From Prevotellaceae bacterium UBA5903 (lineage in GTDB: Bacteria; Bacteroidota; Bacteroidia; Bacteroidales; Bacteroidaceae), in NCBI GenBank assembly GCA_002431845.1, contig DJEH01000083.1:1-28351 (forward strand): a stretch of DNA of 28,351 bases, written 5' to 3'. Every line of letters starts with the position of its first letter. Within the stretch, counting starts at the first letter, position 1. Under the pieces are notes generated by a model. That model was not told the DNA's origin. It worked only from the letters and a program-made list of their open reading frames with translations, and did not search any database. Positions 1 through 7,477 of this stretch are shown here, in pieces. The position numbers were made by a program, and so were the translations under genes.

Positions 1-10
1 CACGATGATG

Positions 11-80
11 CAATGCCTTGATTACCAGCCACGTCCTTCCTCTTCAACGAGGACGAGTATTGATTGCTCATAAGAGCTAT
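11..80. repeat. 70-bp direct repeat, copy 1 (possible structured RNA)
   Basis: This block matches 1880-1949 at 65 of 70 positions, and all five differences are transitions. It contains an inverted repeat CGTCCT (32-37) / AGGACG (50-55) and a small hairpin GCTC-ATAA-GAGC (66-77). In copy 2 the last base of that small stem is T, which still allows a G-U pair. It is followed at once by a terminator-like hairpin. It could be a short non-coding RNA, the conserved 3' end of a lost gene, or the boundary repeat of the ATPase module. The repeat is certain; its function is not known. Confidence 0.8.
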
Positions 81-91
81 CTGTATAGCTT

Positions 92-134
92 AAGCGGTAT
101 AGACAAAATTACAAATCTTGTCTATACCGCTTTT
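92..134 (+). terminator. Intrinsic terminator after repeat copy 1
   Basis: A 15-bp perfect stem (92-106 paired with 118-132) encloses an 11-nt loop and runs into a short T tract (131-134). It lies 11 bp after the 70-bp repeat. Because the stem is perfect it could act in both directions. Confidence 0.75.
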
Positions 135-137
135 CCC

Positions 138-394
138 GTTCTTTTACCGCCAAACAAACTGCTCAAATCGCAGCGTTTTGAAGAATAAAATGATTAATAA
201 TCGGTACATTCTGAATTCTTTCTTCGCTGATCATTTAATTCTGATAAACTTTTCTGCTATCTTCGCATATAGAGTGCATAAAATGAATTTAAGGACTTTA
301 TGGATTATCTTGAAAAGGTTGGAAACAAGATATTCTTGGAAGACTAAACTTATTAGATTGTTTTTATGGGCGATTAATCCTTAAAGAATATCAA
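138..394. other. Intergenic stretch, no supported gene
   Basis: This AT-rich stretch has open frames but none with a recognisable protein. A short frame from 300 stops at 347, and another continues in a different frame to 419. Together they might be a gene remnant, but the signal is too weak to call. A near-consensus -7 element (TATCTTCG) lies around 259-266. I see no RNA gene. Confidence 0.4.
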
Positions 395-477
395 AAGTGG
401 GGATTTTGCAAGTTTTGAGCGTAAAAGAAGTGGGGATTTTGCTAATTTTGCAGTAAATAAAAGATGGGATTTTGCAA
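395..477 (+). promoter_or_regulatory. Three iteron-like repeats with 33-bp period at the ATPase start
   Basis: The 17-mer AAGTGGGGATTTTGCAA occurs at 395-411. Near copies are at 428-444 (AAGTGGGGATTTTGCTA) and 461-477 (AAGATGGGATTTTGCAA). The start-to-start distance is exactly 33 bp each time, about three helical turns, so all copies face the same side of the DNA. The third copy ends one base before the ATG at 478. The position suggests a cooperative operator or a control element in the mRNA leader of the ATPase gene. The repeats are seen directly; the role is inferred. Confidence 0.7.
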
Positions 478-1812
478 ATGGGTACATTCAAAAGGAAAAT
501 ATACAACCAGTTATGCGATTGGAAAGAACATGCTGGAGGAAGACGTGCTTTGATGATAAAAGGTGCAAGACGTGTCGGTAAGTCTACAGTTGCAGAGGAG
601 TTTGCCAAGAATGAATACCAGTCATACATTCTAATAGACTTTGGGCAAGCTCCTAAACAGGTTGTTGACTTGTTTGAGGACTTGTCTGACTTGAACTTTA
701 TATTCTTGCAACTTCAGATGATCTACAAGGTGAAACTTATAGAACGTAAGTCAGTCATAGTATTTGATGAAGTCCAGCTTGCTCCAAAGGCACGTCAAGC
801 TATCAAGTATTTGGTGGCAGACGGGCGATATGACTACGTAGAAACAGGCTCTCTTATAGGCATTCGTAAATATACTGAAGGAATATTGATTCCAAGCGAA
901 GAAACTACCATAGAGATGTATCCGATGGACTATGAAGAATTCAGATGGGCATTGGGTGATGAGGTTAGTGTTCCACTGCTAAAACATTGTTTTGAGTCGA
1001 GGAGGGCAGTCGGTGATGTTGTTGTCAGACAAACTCTTCGAAACTTCAGACTCTATATGCTGATTGGCGGTATGCCTCAGGTTGTCTCAGAGTATATCAA
1101 GACAAATAACTTTGCAGATGTTGATGAGATGAAGCGCACCATCATCAATCTTTATGATGCAGATTTACGCAGGATAGACTCGTCAGGACGCGCATCATTG
1201 CTGTTCAATAGTATTCCTGCCCAACTTGCTCATGGAGGAAGTCGGTATCAAGTAAGTACTGTAATAGAAAACCAAAGAGCGGAAAATATTCTACCCATAT
1301 TGGAGGATATGAAGAACTCCATGATTGTAAATGTGGCTTATCATGCTGATGACCCAAATGTAGGAATGTCTTTGACAAAGAATCTGGAGAAATTCAAGAT
1401 ATACCTGCATGACACAGGTTTGTTCATTACTTCAATGTTTATGGACAAGAAGGCAACAGACAACATAATATACGAAAAATTGCTCTGTGACAAGTTGGAG
1501 GCGAACTTAGGTTATATATATGAAAATGTTGTTGCCCAAATGTTGGTTGCGGCAGGGAACAATCTGTTTTATTATACATACCCTTCGCCAACATCAAATC
1601 ATCTTTATGAAATTGACTTTCTGTTGAGCAGAGGGAACAAACTATGTCCTTTGGAAGTTAAGTCTTCTGGTTATGCAAAACATCCATCCATTGACAACTT
1701 CTGCAAAAAGTTTTCTTCGCGAGTATCTGACAAGTATCTTATTTACACGAAAGACTTGCGAAAGGATAAGGATGTGACTTGTATTCCTGTATTCATGGTT
1801 CCATTCCTATGA
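478..1812 (+). CDS. AAA+ ATPase with C-terminal DUF4143-type domain
   Basis: A 444-residue protein of the widespread ATP-binding family made of AAA_14 plus DUF4143. The N-terminus has a Walker A motif GARRVGKS (residues 29-36) and a Walker B strand with VIVFDEVQ (about 93-100). The C-terminal part carries E378-x-D380, then E393-V-K395, a spacing like that of PD-(D/E)xK nuclease folds, which this domain is known to resemble. I chose ATG 478 rather than the TTG at 472 because TTG lies inside the third upstream repeat. No signal peptide or membrane segment is seen. The family is abundant in Bacteroidetes accessory DNA and its role is not firmly known. The gene stands alone, framed by 70-bp direct repeats, which suggests a mobile or defence-like cassette. 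The family call is sure; the function is open. Confidence 0.9.
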   Translation: MGTFKRKIYNQLCDWKEHAGGRRALMIKGARRVGKSTVAEEFAKNEYQSYILIDFGQAPKQVVDLFEDLSDLNFIFLQLQMIYKVKLIERKSVIVFDEVQLAPKARQAIKYLVADGRYDYVETGSLIGIRKYTEGILIPSEETTIEMYPMDYEEFRWALGDEVSVPLLKHCFESRRAVGDVVVRQTLRNFRLYMLIGGMPQVVSEYIKTNNFADVDEMKRTIINLYDADLRRIDSSGRASLLFNSIPAQLAHGGSRYQVSTVIENQRAENILPILEDMKNSMIVNVAYHADDPNVGMSLTKNLEKFKIYLHDTGLFITSMFMDKKATDNIIYEKLLCDKLEANLGYIYENVVAQMLVAAGNNLFYYTYPSPTSNHLYEIDFLLSRGNKLCPLEVKSSGYAKHPSIDNFCKKFSSRVSDKYLIYTKDLRKDKDVTCIPVFMVPFL

Positions 1813-1879
1813 TTGTAGATTGCGCTTTTACGGCCTTTCACCACGAAATAAGTTGATCAATAATTGTGACACAAAGACA

Positions 1880-1949
1880 CAACACCTTGATTATCAACCA
1901 CGTCCTTCCTCTTCAACGAGGACGAGTATTGATTGCTCATAAGAGTTAT
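1880..1949. repeat. 70-bp direct repeat, copy 2 (possible structured RNA)
   Basis: Second copy of the sequence at 11-80, in the same orientation, 67 bp past the stop of the ATPase gene. The CGTCCT/AGGACG inverted repeat is unchanged and the GCTC-ATAA-GAGY hairpin survives with a wobble pair. As with copy 1, an intrinsic terminator of unrelated sequence follows about 30 bp later. The surrounding sequence beyond the 70 bp is not similar between the copies. Confidence 0.8.
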
Positions 1950-1979
1950 AATAGTATAGCTATATGTATTGAAAATAAA

Positions 1980-2026
1980 CGATATAAGAAGTTTAAAACA
2001 AACTTCTTATATCGCTTATTCTTTTT
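1980..2026 (+). terminator. Intrinsic terminator after repeat copy 2
   Basis: A 15-bp perfect stem (1980-1994 with 2000-2014) with a 5-nt loop is followed by a T-rich run ending in five T (2022-2026). It would end transcription coming from the ATPase gene or from repeat copy 2. Confidence 0.8.
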
Positions 2027-2096
2027 AACGCTCAACAAATAGTTTAATATTTCGTTGATAGACTATTTTTTAGTGAACGCTTTGAGTGTAAATACA

Positions 2097-2123
2097 TTGT
2101 ATAAGATAAAAGTAGTATATTTG
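2097..2123 (+). promoter_or_regulatory. Putative promoter for the LemA operon
   Basis: TATATTTG at 2116-2123 fits the Bacteroidetes -7 consensus TAnnTTTG. The nearest -33 candidate, TTG at 2097-2099, is 16 bp away, shorter than the usual 19-21, so the -7 is the better supported half. It lies just over 50 bp before the start codon at 2176. Confidence 0.5.
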
Positions 2124-2175
2124 CGGTGGCGATACAATATTGTAAAATAATTATAAACCTTAAACTGCTTAATTT

Positions 2176-2925
2176 ATGGCTAATTTATTAGATGAAACAC
2201 AAGGACCAGTTAATAACGAAGGTCGTGACATTCGTGTGATTGATAAGCAAATACCAGTGACAATAACCTTTAAATCAACGCTGTTTGAAATAGCATTGTG
2301 GATAACCATTCCTATATTGGTATTGCTCTATGTATGTTTTATGGGCAATCAACTTGAGTCGCCTGCAATGGTGGCAGTAGTGGGATGCTTGTTGGGTATG
2401 CTTCCTGGAGTAATCTTTATCTTTATGAAGATATCGGCTCGCAACTACTTTATGCAACTTGAACAACGTATACAAGCTGAGGCTTCTAATATAGACAACT
2501 ACCTTGAACAACGTGTGCAGATATTGCAAAATGTGGTGGGGATAGTAGACCGTGCTATAGATCTTGACAAAGATGTTATGAAAGCTGTAGCGGCCTTGCG
2601 TGGTGGAAAGATAAGCGATGATAATCGTAGCGATGTTAATAACCAACTGAACGTAGCTTGCGGACGATTGTTTCCACAAGTTGAAGCTTATCCCGAACTA
2701 AAGGCGCACCAAGCTATAGCCGACGCTATGCAACAAAATAACTATTTGCAGCGTGAGATAACAGCTGCACGCACCGTGTATAACAGCAGAGTGACGCAGT
2801 GGAACACCGACATCTTTTCGTGGCCAACCAATATGATAGTTGCTGCTCGCCAAGGATATACTACACGTATCCCCTTTACCATATCGGCAGAAACAAGAGA
2901 AATGGCTCGTAGCAAGTTCTTCTAA
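2176..2925 (+). CDS. lemA: LemA family membrane protein
   Basis: A 249-residue protein of the LemA family. After a polar N-terminus there are two membrane segments (about residues 36-57 and 64-85). A long helical domain follows, ending in the family signature: a YPELKA-like stretch, then NNYLQREITAARTVYNSRV and a WN-x-I-x-x-(W)PxN block. Classical LemA proteins have a single N-terminal membrane helix, so the double helix is a variation. The molecular role of LemA is not established. The gene is followed after 28 bp by another membrane protein gene on the same strand, so the two are likely co-transcribed and may work together. Confidence 0.88.
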   Translation: MANLLDETQGPVNNEGRDIRVIDKQIPVTITFKSTLFEIALWITIPILVLLYVCFMGNQLESPAMVAVVGCLLGMLPGVIFIFMKISARNYFMQLEQRIQAEASNIDNYLEQRVQILQNVVGIVDRAIDLDKDVMKAVAALRGGKISDDNRSDVNNQLNVACGRLFPQVEAYPELKAHQAIADAMQQNNYLQREITAARTVYNSRVTQWNTDIFSWPTNMIVAARQGYTTRIPFTISAETREMARSKFF

Positions 2926-2953
2926 ATTTTTGTAGCAACCTCTTATTTAAATA

Positions 2954-4693
2954 ATGGTTATGGTAGAGGATATATATGACCCATTGGACGAATATGTCAA
3001 TACCTTTGCCCCACGATTTAAGCAAGTAGCTAAGGACACTTTTGCCCAACTATCAAAGGAAGCAGGAGTGGACATTGAGGCCAACCGACAAACGTGTAAA
3101 CTACTATATAAAACTCAAGCCGACTTGAGATCCGTAAAGTCGAAATTTGGTTGGACTGTATTCTTATGTGTGCTGATGTGGGGCGGTGTTGTAGGAGGTG
3201 GCTTTGCTATCTACAACATGTACGATAGGATAGAACCATGGGGAATAGCTCTTTTAGTTGTGGGTATTGCAGTTGTTTTGCTCCTGTTGTTTTGGAAAGT
3301 TCATCCATTAATCAAACGGCTAAATGGCGAACGAAACGAATTGGCCGAAAAAGTAGCACAGTACCAAAAAGAAGCGTGGCAACAAATGGCGCCTCTTAAT
3401 CGTTTGTACGATTGGGACGTACTAACACGCATGATGACTAAGACTGTGCCGAAGTTGGAGTTTGATGCTTATTTTACTACGCAGCGCTTGGCTGACCTCC
3501 AAGAAGTATATGGATGGGATGGCTCTTTTAATAAAGAAAGGTCTGTTATATATTCACATTCTGGGCTTATCAATGGCAACCCATTTGTACTTTGCCGTAC
3601 ACGCAAAATGGAAATGGGATCGAAAACATACTATGGCTATAAAACCATACATTGGACAACTCGTGAGCGTGGAAGCGATGGAAAAATGCATACAGTGCAT
3701 CATTCGGAAACACTATCAGCAAGTGTTACCGCACCTTATCCTGGCTATTATGAGAAAACACGACTCATTTATGGCAACACAGCAGCGCCCGACCTAAAGT
3801 TTTATCGTAAGCAAAGTGGACTAGCCAATCGCGAGGGGTCACTTTCGTATAAATGGCGGAAAAGAAAGTTGCGTAAGAAAAGTCGCAACCTAACGAGCAA
3901 CGATTTTGCTATGATGACCAACGAAGAGTTTGAAGTGGCTTTTGATACGAGCAACCGCAATAACAACCAACAATATGCGTTGCTCTTCACACCATTGGCA
4001 CAAAACAATATGCTCAAACTTCTCAAAGACAATAGCGCTGGCTATGGCGATGATTTTGACTTTGAAAAGAACTGTATGATCAACACCATCATACCTGAGC
4101 ATCTGCAGTCGTTAGACCTTGACATGGACCCAAAGCGATATCAAAACTTTGACTATGATAAGGCCGAAAGTGATTTTTATAACATCAATGCTCGCTATTT
4201 TCGTGCCATATATTTTAGCTTAGCACCTTTATTATGCGTACCCATGTATCAACAGATAAGGTCGCAAGAGGACATTTACGGACGCGATATGCAACGCCAT
4301 AGTGCCTTTTGGGAACACGAGGCTCTTGCCAATTTTTGGGGGCAGGACCATTTTAAACATCCGCAATGTGTAACCGATTGCATATTGAAAACCGAAAAGA
4401 CAAAGGCTTCAGCAGACAGCTTCTCAATAATGGTTTATGCATATGGTTATCGTGTAGAAAAGCGTATATCATACATAACTAAATGGGGTGGAGACGGAAG
4501 AACACACCAAGTGCCTGTTTATTGGGATGAATATTTACCTGTTACAGGAAAGGGCAGTATGAATATTACAGAAGATAATCATTACGACGATGCCAAAGCC
4601 ACCCAACATCAGCGCATAGCTCATGTAGCTGAGGTACTCAAGGCTTCGGGTATGGATGTGTACAGACGGCATATTGTATCAAAAATACAATAA
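2954..4693 (+). CDS. LemA-linked large membrane protein (DUF3137-like arrangement)
   Basis: A 579-residue protein I do not recognise with certainty. A soluble N-terminal helix region is followed by two adjacent membrane segments (about 67-87 and 96-115) and a short coiled-coil-like stretch (120-145). The rest is a large, mostly polar domain with one further hydrophobic patch (about 414-431). A strongly basic KWRKRKLRKKSR stretch sits at 300-311. LemA genes are often paired with a two-helix DUF3137 protein, and the layout fits that, but this protein is longer and the match is by context and topology only. Two ATGs (2954 and 2960) are possible starts. It ends 9 bp before a 40-bp palindrome that probably terminates the operon. 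Confidence 0.75.
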   Translation: MVMVEDIYDPLDEYVNTFAPRFKQVAKDTFAQLSKEAGVDIEANRQTCKLLYKTQADLRSVKSKFGWTVFLCVLMWGGVVGGGFAIYNMYDRIEPWGIALLVVGIAVVLLLLFWKVHPLIKRLNGERNELAEKVAQYQKEAWQQMAPLNRLYDWDVLTRMMTKTVPKLEFDAYFTTQRLADLQEVYGWDGSFNKERSVIYSHSGLINGNPFVLCRTRKMEMGSKTYYGYKTIHWTTRERGSDGKMHTVHHSETLSASVTAPYPGYYEKTRLIYGNTAAPDLKFYRKQSGLANREGSLSYKWRKRKLRKKSRNLTSNDFAMMTNEEFEVAFDTSNRNNNQQYALLFTPLAQNNMLKLLKDNSAGYGDDFDFEKNCMINTIIPEHLQSLDLDMDPKRYQNFDYDKAESDFYNINARYFRAIYFSLAPLLCVPMYQQIRSQEDIYGRDMQRHSAFWEHEALANFWGQDHFKHPQCVTDCILKTEKTKASADSFSIMVYAYGYRVEKRISYITKWGGDGRTHQVPVYWDEYLPVTGKGSMNITEDNHYDDAKATQHQRIAHVAEVLKASGMDVYRRHIVSKIQ

Positions 4694-4702
4694 TAAGAAG
4701 AG

Positions 4703-4742
4703 GTAAATAGGCATTCAAAATTAATTTTGAATGCCTATTTAC
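4703..4742. repeat. 40-bp perfect palindrome, dispersed family copy 1
   Basis: All 40 bases are self-complementary with no spacer, core TAGGCATTC...GAATGCCTA. It belongs to a family seen again at 20015-20037, 25131-25170 and 28307-28330. It directly follows the LemA operon and probably works as a transcription end in RNA form, though no long T tract follows. Confidence 0.8.
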
Positions 4743-4854
4743 ATACAATATGAGAGTTTATGGATTAATGCTATAAATTCTCATATTGTTTTTCTGTATT
4801 ATCCCTATATTGTTAGCAAAGAAAGGCATACTATAGGTTTTTTGAATTTAAACT

Positions 4855-4885
4855 TTTGGCATAAGCCTTTTTTCTGTTACCTTTG
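4855..4885 (+). promoter_or_regulatory. Promoter of the type IX secretion operon
   Basis: TTTG at 4855-4858, a 19-bp gap and TACCTTTG at 4878-4885 match the Bacteroidetes primary sigma consensus exactly. The start codon of porP is 29 bp after the -7 box, leaving a leader of only about 20 nt. Confidence 0.8.
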
Positions 4886-4914
4886 CATAGGTATATATAC
4901 AATTTTAAACACAG

Positions 4915-5868
4915 ATGCATTCTGTCAATCCCTTGTTAAGAAAAATGTGTGTGCTCGCAACGCTTTCTGTTGTGGGCTTAAATGCGTGGTCGCAGCAAGA
5001 CCCTGCCTTTTCACATTACTGGTTGATAGAACCGCAGTTTAACCCTGCAGCCGTAGGTCGCTCGCCATTGTTGAGCATTACCGCAGCATTGCAAACGCAT
5101 GCTTCGGGCTACGAAAATGCAGGTAACACCATGTATGCAGGGGCTGATATGGCCTTTCAGATAGGGCGAACACGCCATGGCGTAGGTGTGCTTTTTCAAA
5201 ACGATGAGTTCGGTTTGTTCTCGCATAAACGCTTCACTGTGCAATATGCCTACCATTTCAAACTATGGGGAGGAACGCTTAGTACTGGTGCAGAGGTTGA
5301 TATGCTTAATGAAACTATCAATGGTTCGAAAGCCGACCTTAACGATGCAAACGACCCTGCCATACCTACTACAGACATAAGTGGCTCTAAGTTTGATGCA
5401 TCTGTAGGCTTGTTCTATAGCCATAAAAGATGGTATGCAGGTTTGGCTATGCAACACGTAACCTCACCATTAGTAAAACTTGGCGAAACAAACGAATACA
5501 AGGTGAAAGCGCTATACAATTTTACGGCAGCATACAATATAAAACTTAAAAATCCGTTATTTACTATAGTACCATCCACAATGTTGCGCTATGATGGTGC
5601 AGCATTTCGTGCCGATATAACTGCGCAATTGCAGTATGCACATGAAAAGAAACGACTTTATGCAGGCTTAGGATATAGTCCACAACATTCTGTTACAGGA
5701 TTTATAGGTGGCATGTTTCATGGTGTAGACTTAGGTTATTCGTACGAGGCCAACACTTCGGGTATGGGACTTGGAGCAGGTCAGCATGAGGTAACACTCG
5801 GCTATAGGCTCGACCTAAACTTAGGAAAAAAAGGAAAAAACGTGCATCGAAGCGTAAGATGGTTGTAA
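4915..5868 (+). CDS. porP: Type IX secretion outer-membrane protein PorP/SprF family
   Basis: A 317-residue protein of the PorP/SprF family, an outer-membrane beta-barrel of the type IX secretion system. The signal peptide is clear: a basic start, a hydrophobic MCVLATLSVVGLNAWS core, and cleavage before QQDP. The family-typical beginning QQDPAFSHYW...QFNPAAVGR is present. The rest alternates in beta-barrel fashion and ends with strands such as EVTLGYRLDLNLG. ATG 4915 gives a longer n-region; ATG 4945 is an alternative that would give a minimal signal peptide. It is the first gene of the porPKLMN operon, in the order known from Porphyromonas and Flavobacterium. Confidence 0.93.
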   Translation: MHSVNPLLRKMCVLATLSVVGLNAWSQQDPAFSHYWLIEPQFNPAAVGRSPLLSITAALQTHASGYENAGNTMYAGADMAFQIGRTRHGVGVLFQNDEFGLFSHKRFTVQYAYHFKLWGGTLSTGAEVDMLNETINGSKADLNDANDPAIPTTDISGSKFDASVGLFYSHKRWYAGLAMQHVTSPLVKLGETNEYKVKALYNFTAAYNIKLKNPLFTIVPSTMLRYDGAAFRADITAQLQYAHEKKRLYAGLGYSPQHSVTGFIGGMFHGVDLGYSYEANTSGMGLGAGQHEVTLGYRLDLNLGKKGKNVHRSVRWL

Positions 5869-5904
5869 AAACAGACATAGATTAAAGAGGTATAAACACA
5901 AGAA

Positions 5905-7356
5905 ATGAAACAATCAATATTTATAATAGCAGCATTGCTGACAGCTTGCGGATTGCTCAACTCTTGCATGGGAGGGGGCAAGTCTATGATGAGCGGTGGC
6001 GAAGTTACTGGATCAAAAGCAGCATCATTCACAGAGCCTACTCCCTATGGCATGGTAGAGGTTAAACGTGGCTACCTTAAGGTGGGCATTGAAAAAAACG
6101 ACTCTTTGTGGGGAACTGTTACACCTCAAAAAGATATTTCTGTAGATGGCTTTTGGATGGACCAAACAGAGGTAACAAACTCTATGTATCGCCAATTTGT
6201 GGAGTGGGTAAGAGACTCTATCATACGCGAACGTTTGGCTGATCCTCAATATGGTGGCGACGAAACTTACAAAATAGAGGTAGACCGCAACGGAGATCCT
6301 GTTACACCTCACCTCAATTGGTCGAAACCCATACCTTGGCGCAAGCCCAACGAAGATCAAGAACGGGCTATTAATAGCGTGTACTACACACACCCAATAG
6401 ATGGCACAAAGATGATTGACACCAAACAACTCAATTATCGTTACGAAATCTTTGATTATGAAAAGGCAGCCATGCGCAAGTATAGGCTTGACCCAAAAGA
6501 GCGTTCGCTCAATACCGATTCGCCCGTAGACCCAGACGAGGTGGTGATGATATCAAAAGATACAGCTTATATAGACGATAATGGTCAGATTGTGCGACAA
6601 ACAATCGAACGCCCTCTATCAAGTCTTTATGACTTTCTGAACACATACATCGTGCCCGTCTATCCTGATACTACTGTTTGGGTAAACGATTTTGTCAATG
6701 CCAACAATGAGCAATATATGAAGTATTACTTCTCATCTGCCAACTACAACGATTATCCTGTTGTTGGTGTAACATGGGAACAAGCTGAGGCTTTCTGCGC
6801 TTGGCGAACCAATTATCTGCTCAAAGGAATGGGTGCTCAAGCCCGTTTCATACAACGCTATCGCCTACCAACAGAGGTGGAGTGGGAGTATGCAGCCCGT
6901 GGTAAAGAGGGTAATCCCTATCCGTGGGAAGGCATTGAAGCTAAAAGTAAAGAGGGGTGTTTTTATGCTAATTTTAAGCCAGACAAAGGTAACTACACCG
7001 ATGATGGCAACCTCATTACATCGCGTGTAGGCATTTATGGAGCCAATTCTAACGGACTCTTTGATATGGCTGGTAACGTGGCAGAATGGACAAGCACTGT
7101 TTATACTGAGGCAGGAGTAGACGCAATGGCCGACCTCAATCCACAGCTTTCTTACAATGCAGCACTTGAAGACCCTTATGTACTCAAACGCAAAAGTGTG
7201 CGCGGTGGTTCGTGGAAGGACCCTATGTCATACATCCGTTCTGCATGGCGTACATGGGAATATCAAAACCAACCACGCTCTTACATTGGTTTCCGATGTG
7301 TGCGTTCAAAGGCTAATACTACGAGCGCCACAAGTGTATCAAAGAAAAAGAGATAA
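5905..7356 (+). CDS. porK: Type IX secretion ring lipoprotein PorK/GldK
   Basis: A 483-residue lipoprotein. The signal peptide ends in the lipobox LNSC with the acylated Cys at residue 21. The body is a formylglycine-generating-enzyme/sulfatase-modifying fold: GFWMDQTEVTNSMYRQF near the start, then YPVVGVTWEQAEAFCAWR, RLPTEVEWEYAARG, NGLFDMAGNVAEWT and the final RGGSW...IGFRC block. In GldK/PorK this fold is structural rather than an active enzyme. With PorN it forms the periplasmic ring attached to the outer membrane. It lies 36 bp after porP in the same operon. Confidence 0.95.
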   Translation: MKQSIFIIAALLTACGLLNSCMGGGKSMMSGGEVTGSKAASFTEPTPYGMVEVKRGYLKVGIEKNDSLWGTVTPQKDISVDGFWMDQTEVTNSMYRQFVEWVRDSIIRERLADPQYGGDETYKIEVDRNGDPVTPHLNWSKPIPWRKPNEDQERAINSVYYTHPIDGTKMIDTKQLNYRYEIFDYEKAAMRKYRLDPKERSLNTDSPVDPDEVVMISKDTAYIDDNGQIVRQTIERPLSSLYDFLNTYIVPVYPDTTVWVNDFVNANNEQYMKYYFSSANYNDYPVVGVTWEQAEAFCAWRTNYLLKGMGAQARFIQRYRLPTEVEWEYAARGKEGNPYPWEGIEAKSKEGCFYANFKPDKGNYTDDGNLITSRVGIYGANSNGLFDMAGNVAEWTSTVYTEAGVDAMADLNPQLSYNAALEDPYVLKRKSVRGGSWKDPMSYIRSAWRTWEYQNQPRSYIGFRCVRSKANTTSATSVSKKKR

Positions 7357-7477
7357 ATAAACCTACATATAGCAATAACAATAATTGTGGTTGATGTTGT
7401 ATGGTAAATGGATATGATAATAATTGTATGCACCTCTACCGACGAAACATCTCTGCAATCCAACAATACTTGTTCTT

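Noticed and set aside
118..384. 88-codon open frame in the left gap
   Set aside because: It begins within the terminator stem and has no recognisable domain or suitable start signal; composition looks like non-coding AT-rich DNA.
300..419. Possible frameshifted gene remnant before the ATPase gene
   Set aside because: A 15-codon frame from 300 and a second frame reaching 419 are not recognisable as any family; too short to call a pseudogene.
397..456. GTG-started 19-codon frame across two upstream repeats, a possible leader peptide
   Set aside because: It arises because the 33-bp period is a multiple of three; there is no ribosome binding site or attenuator hairpin.
1880..1949. CRISPR-like repeat
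   Set aside because: There are only two copies, 1.8 kb apart with a gene between, and no spacers of equal size or cas genes.
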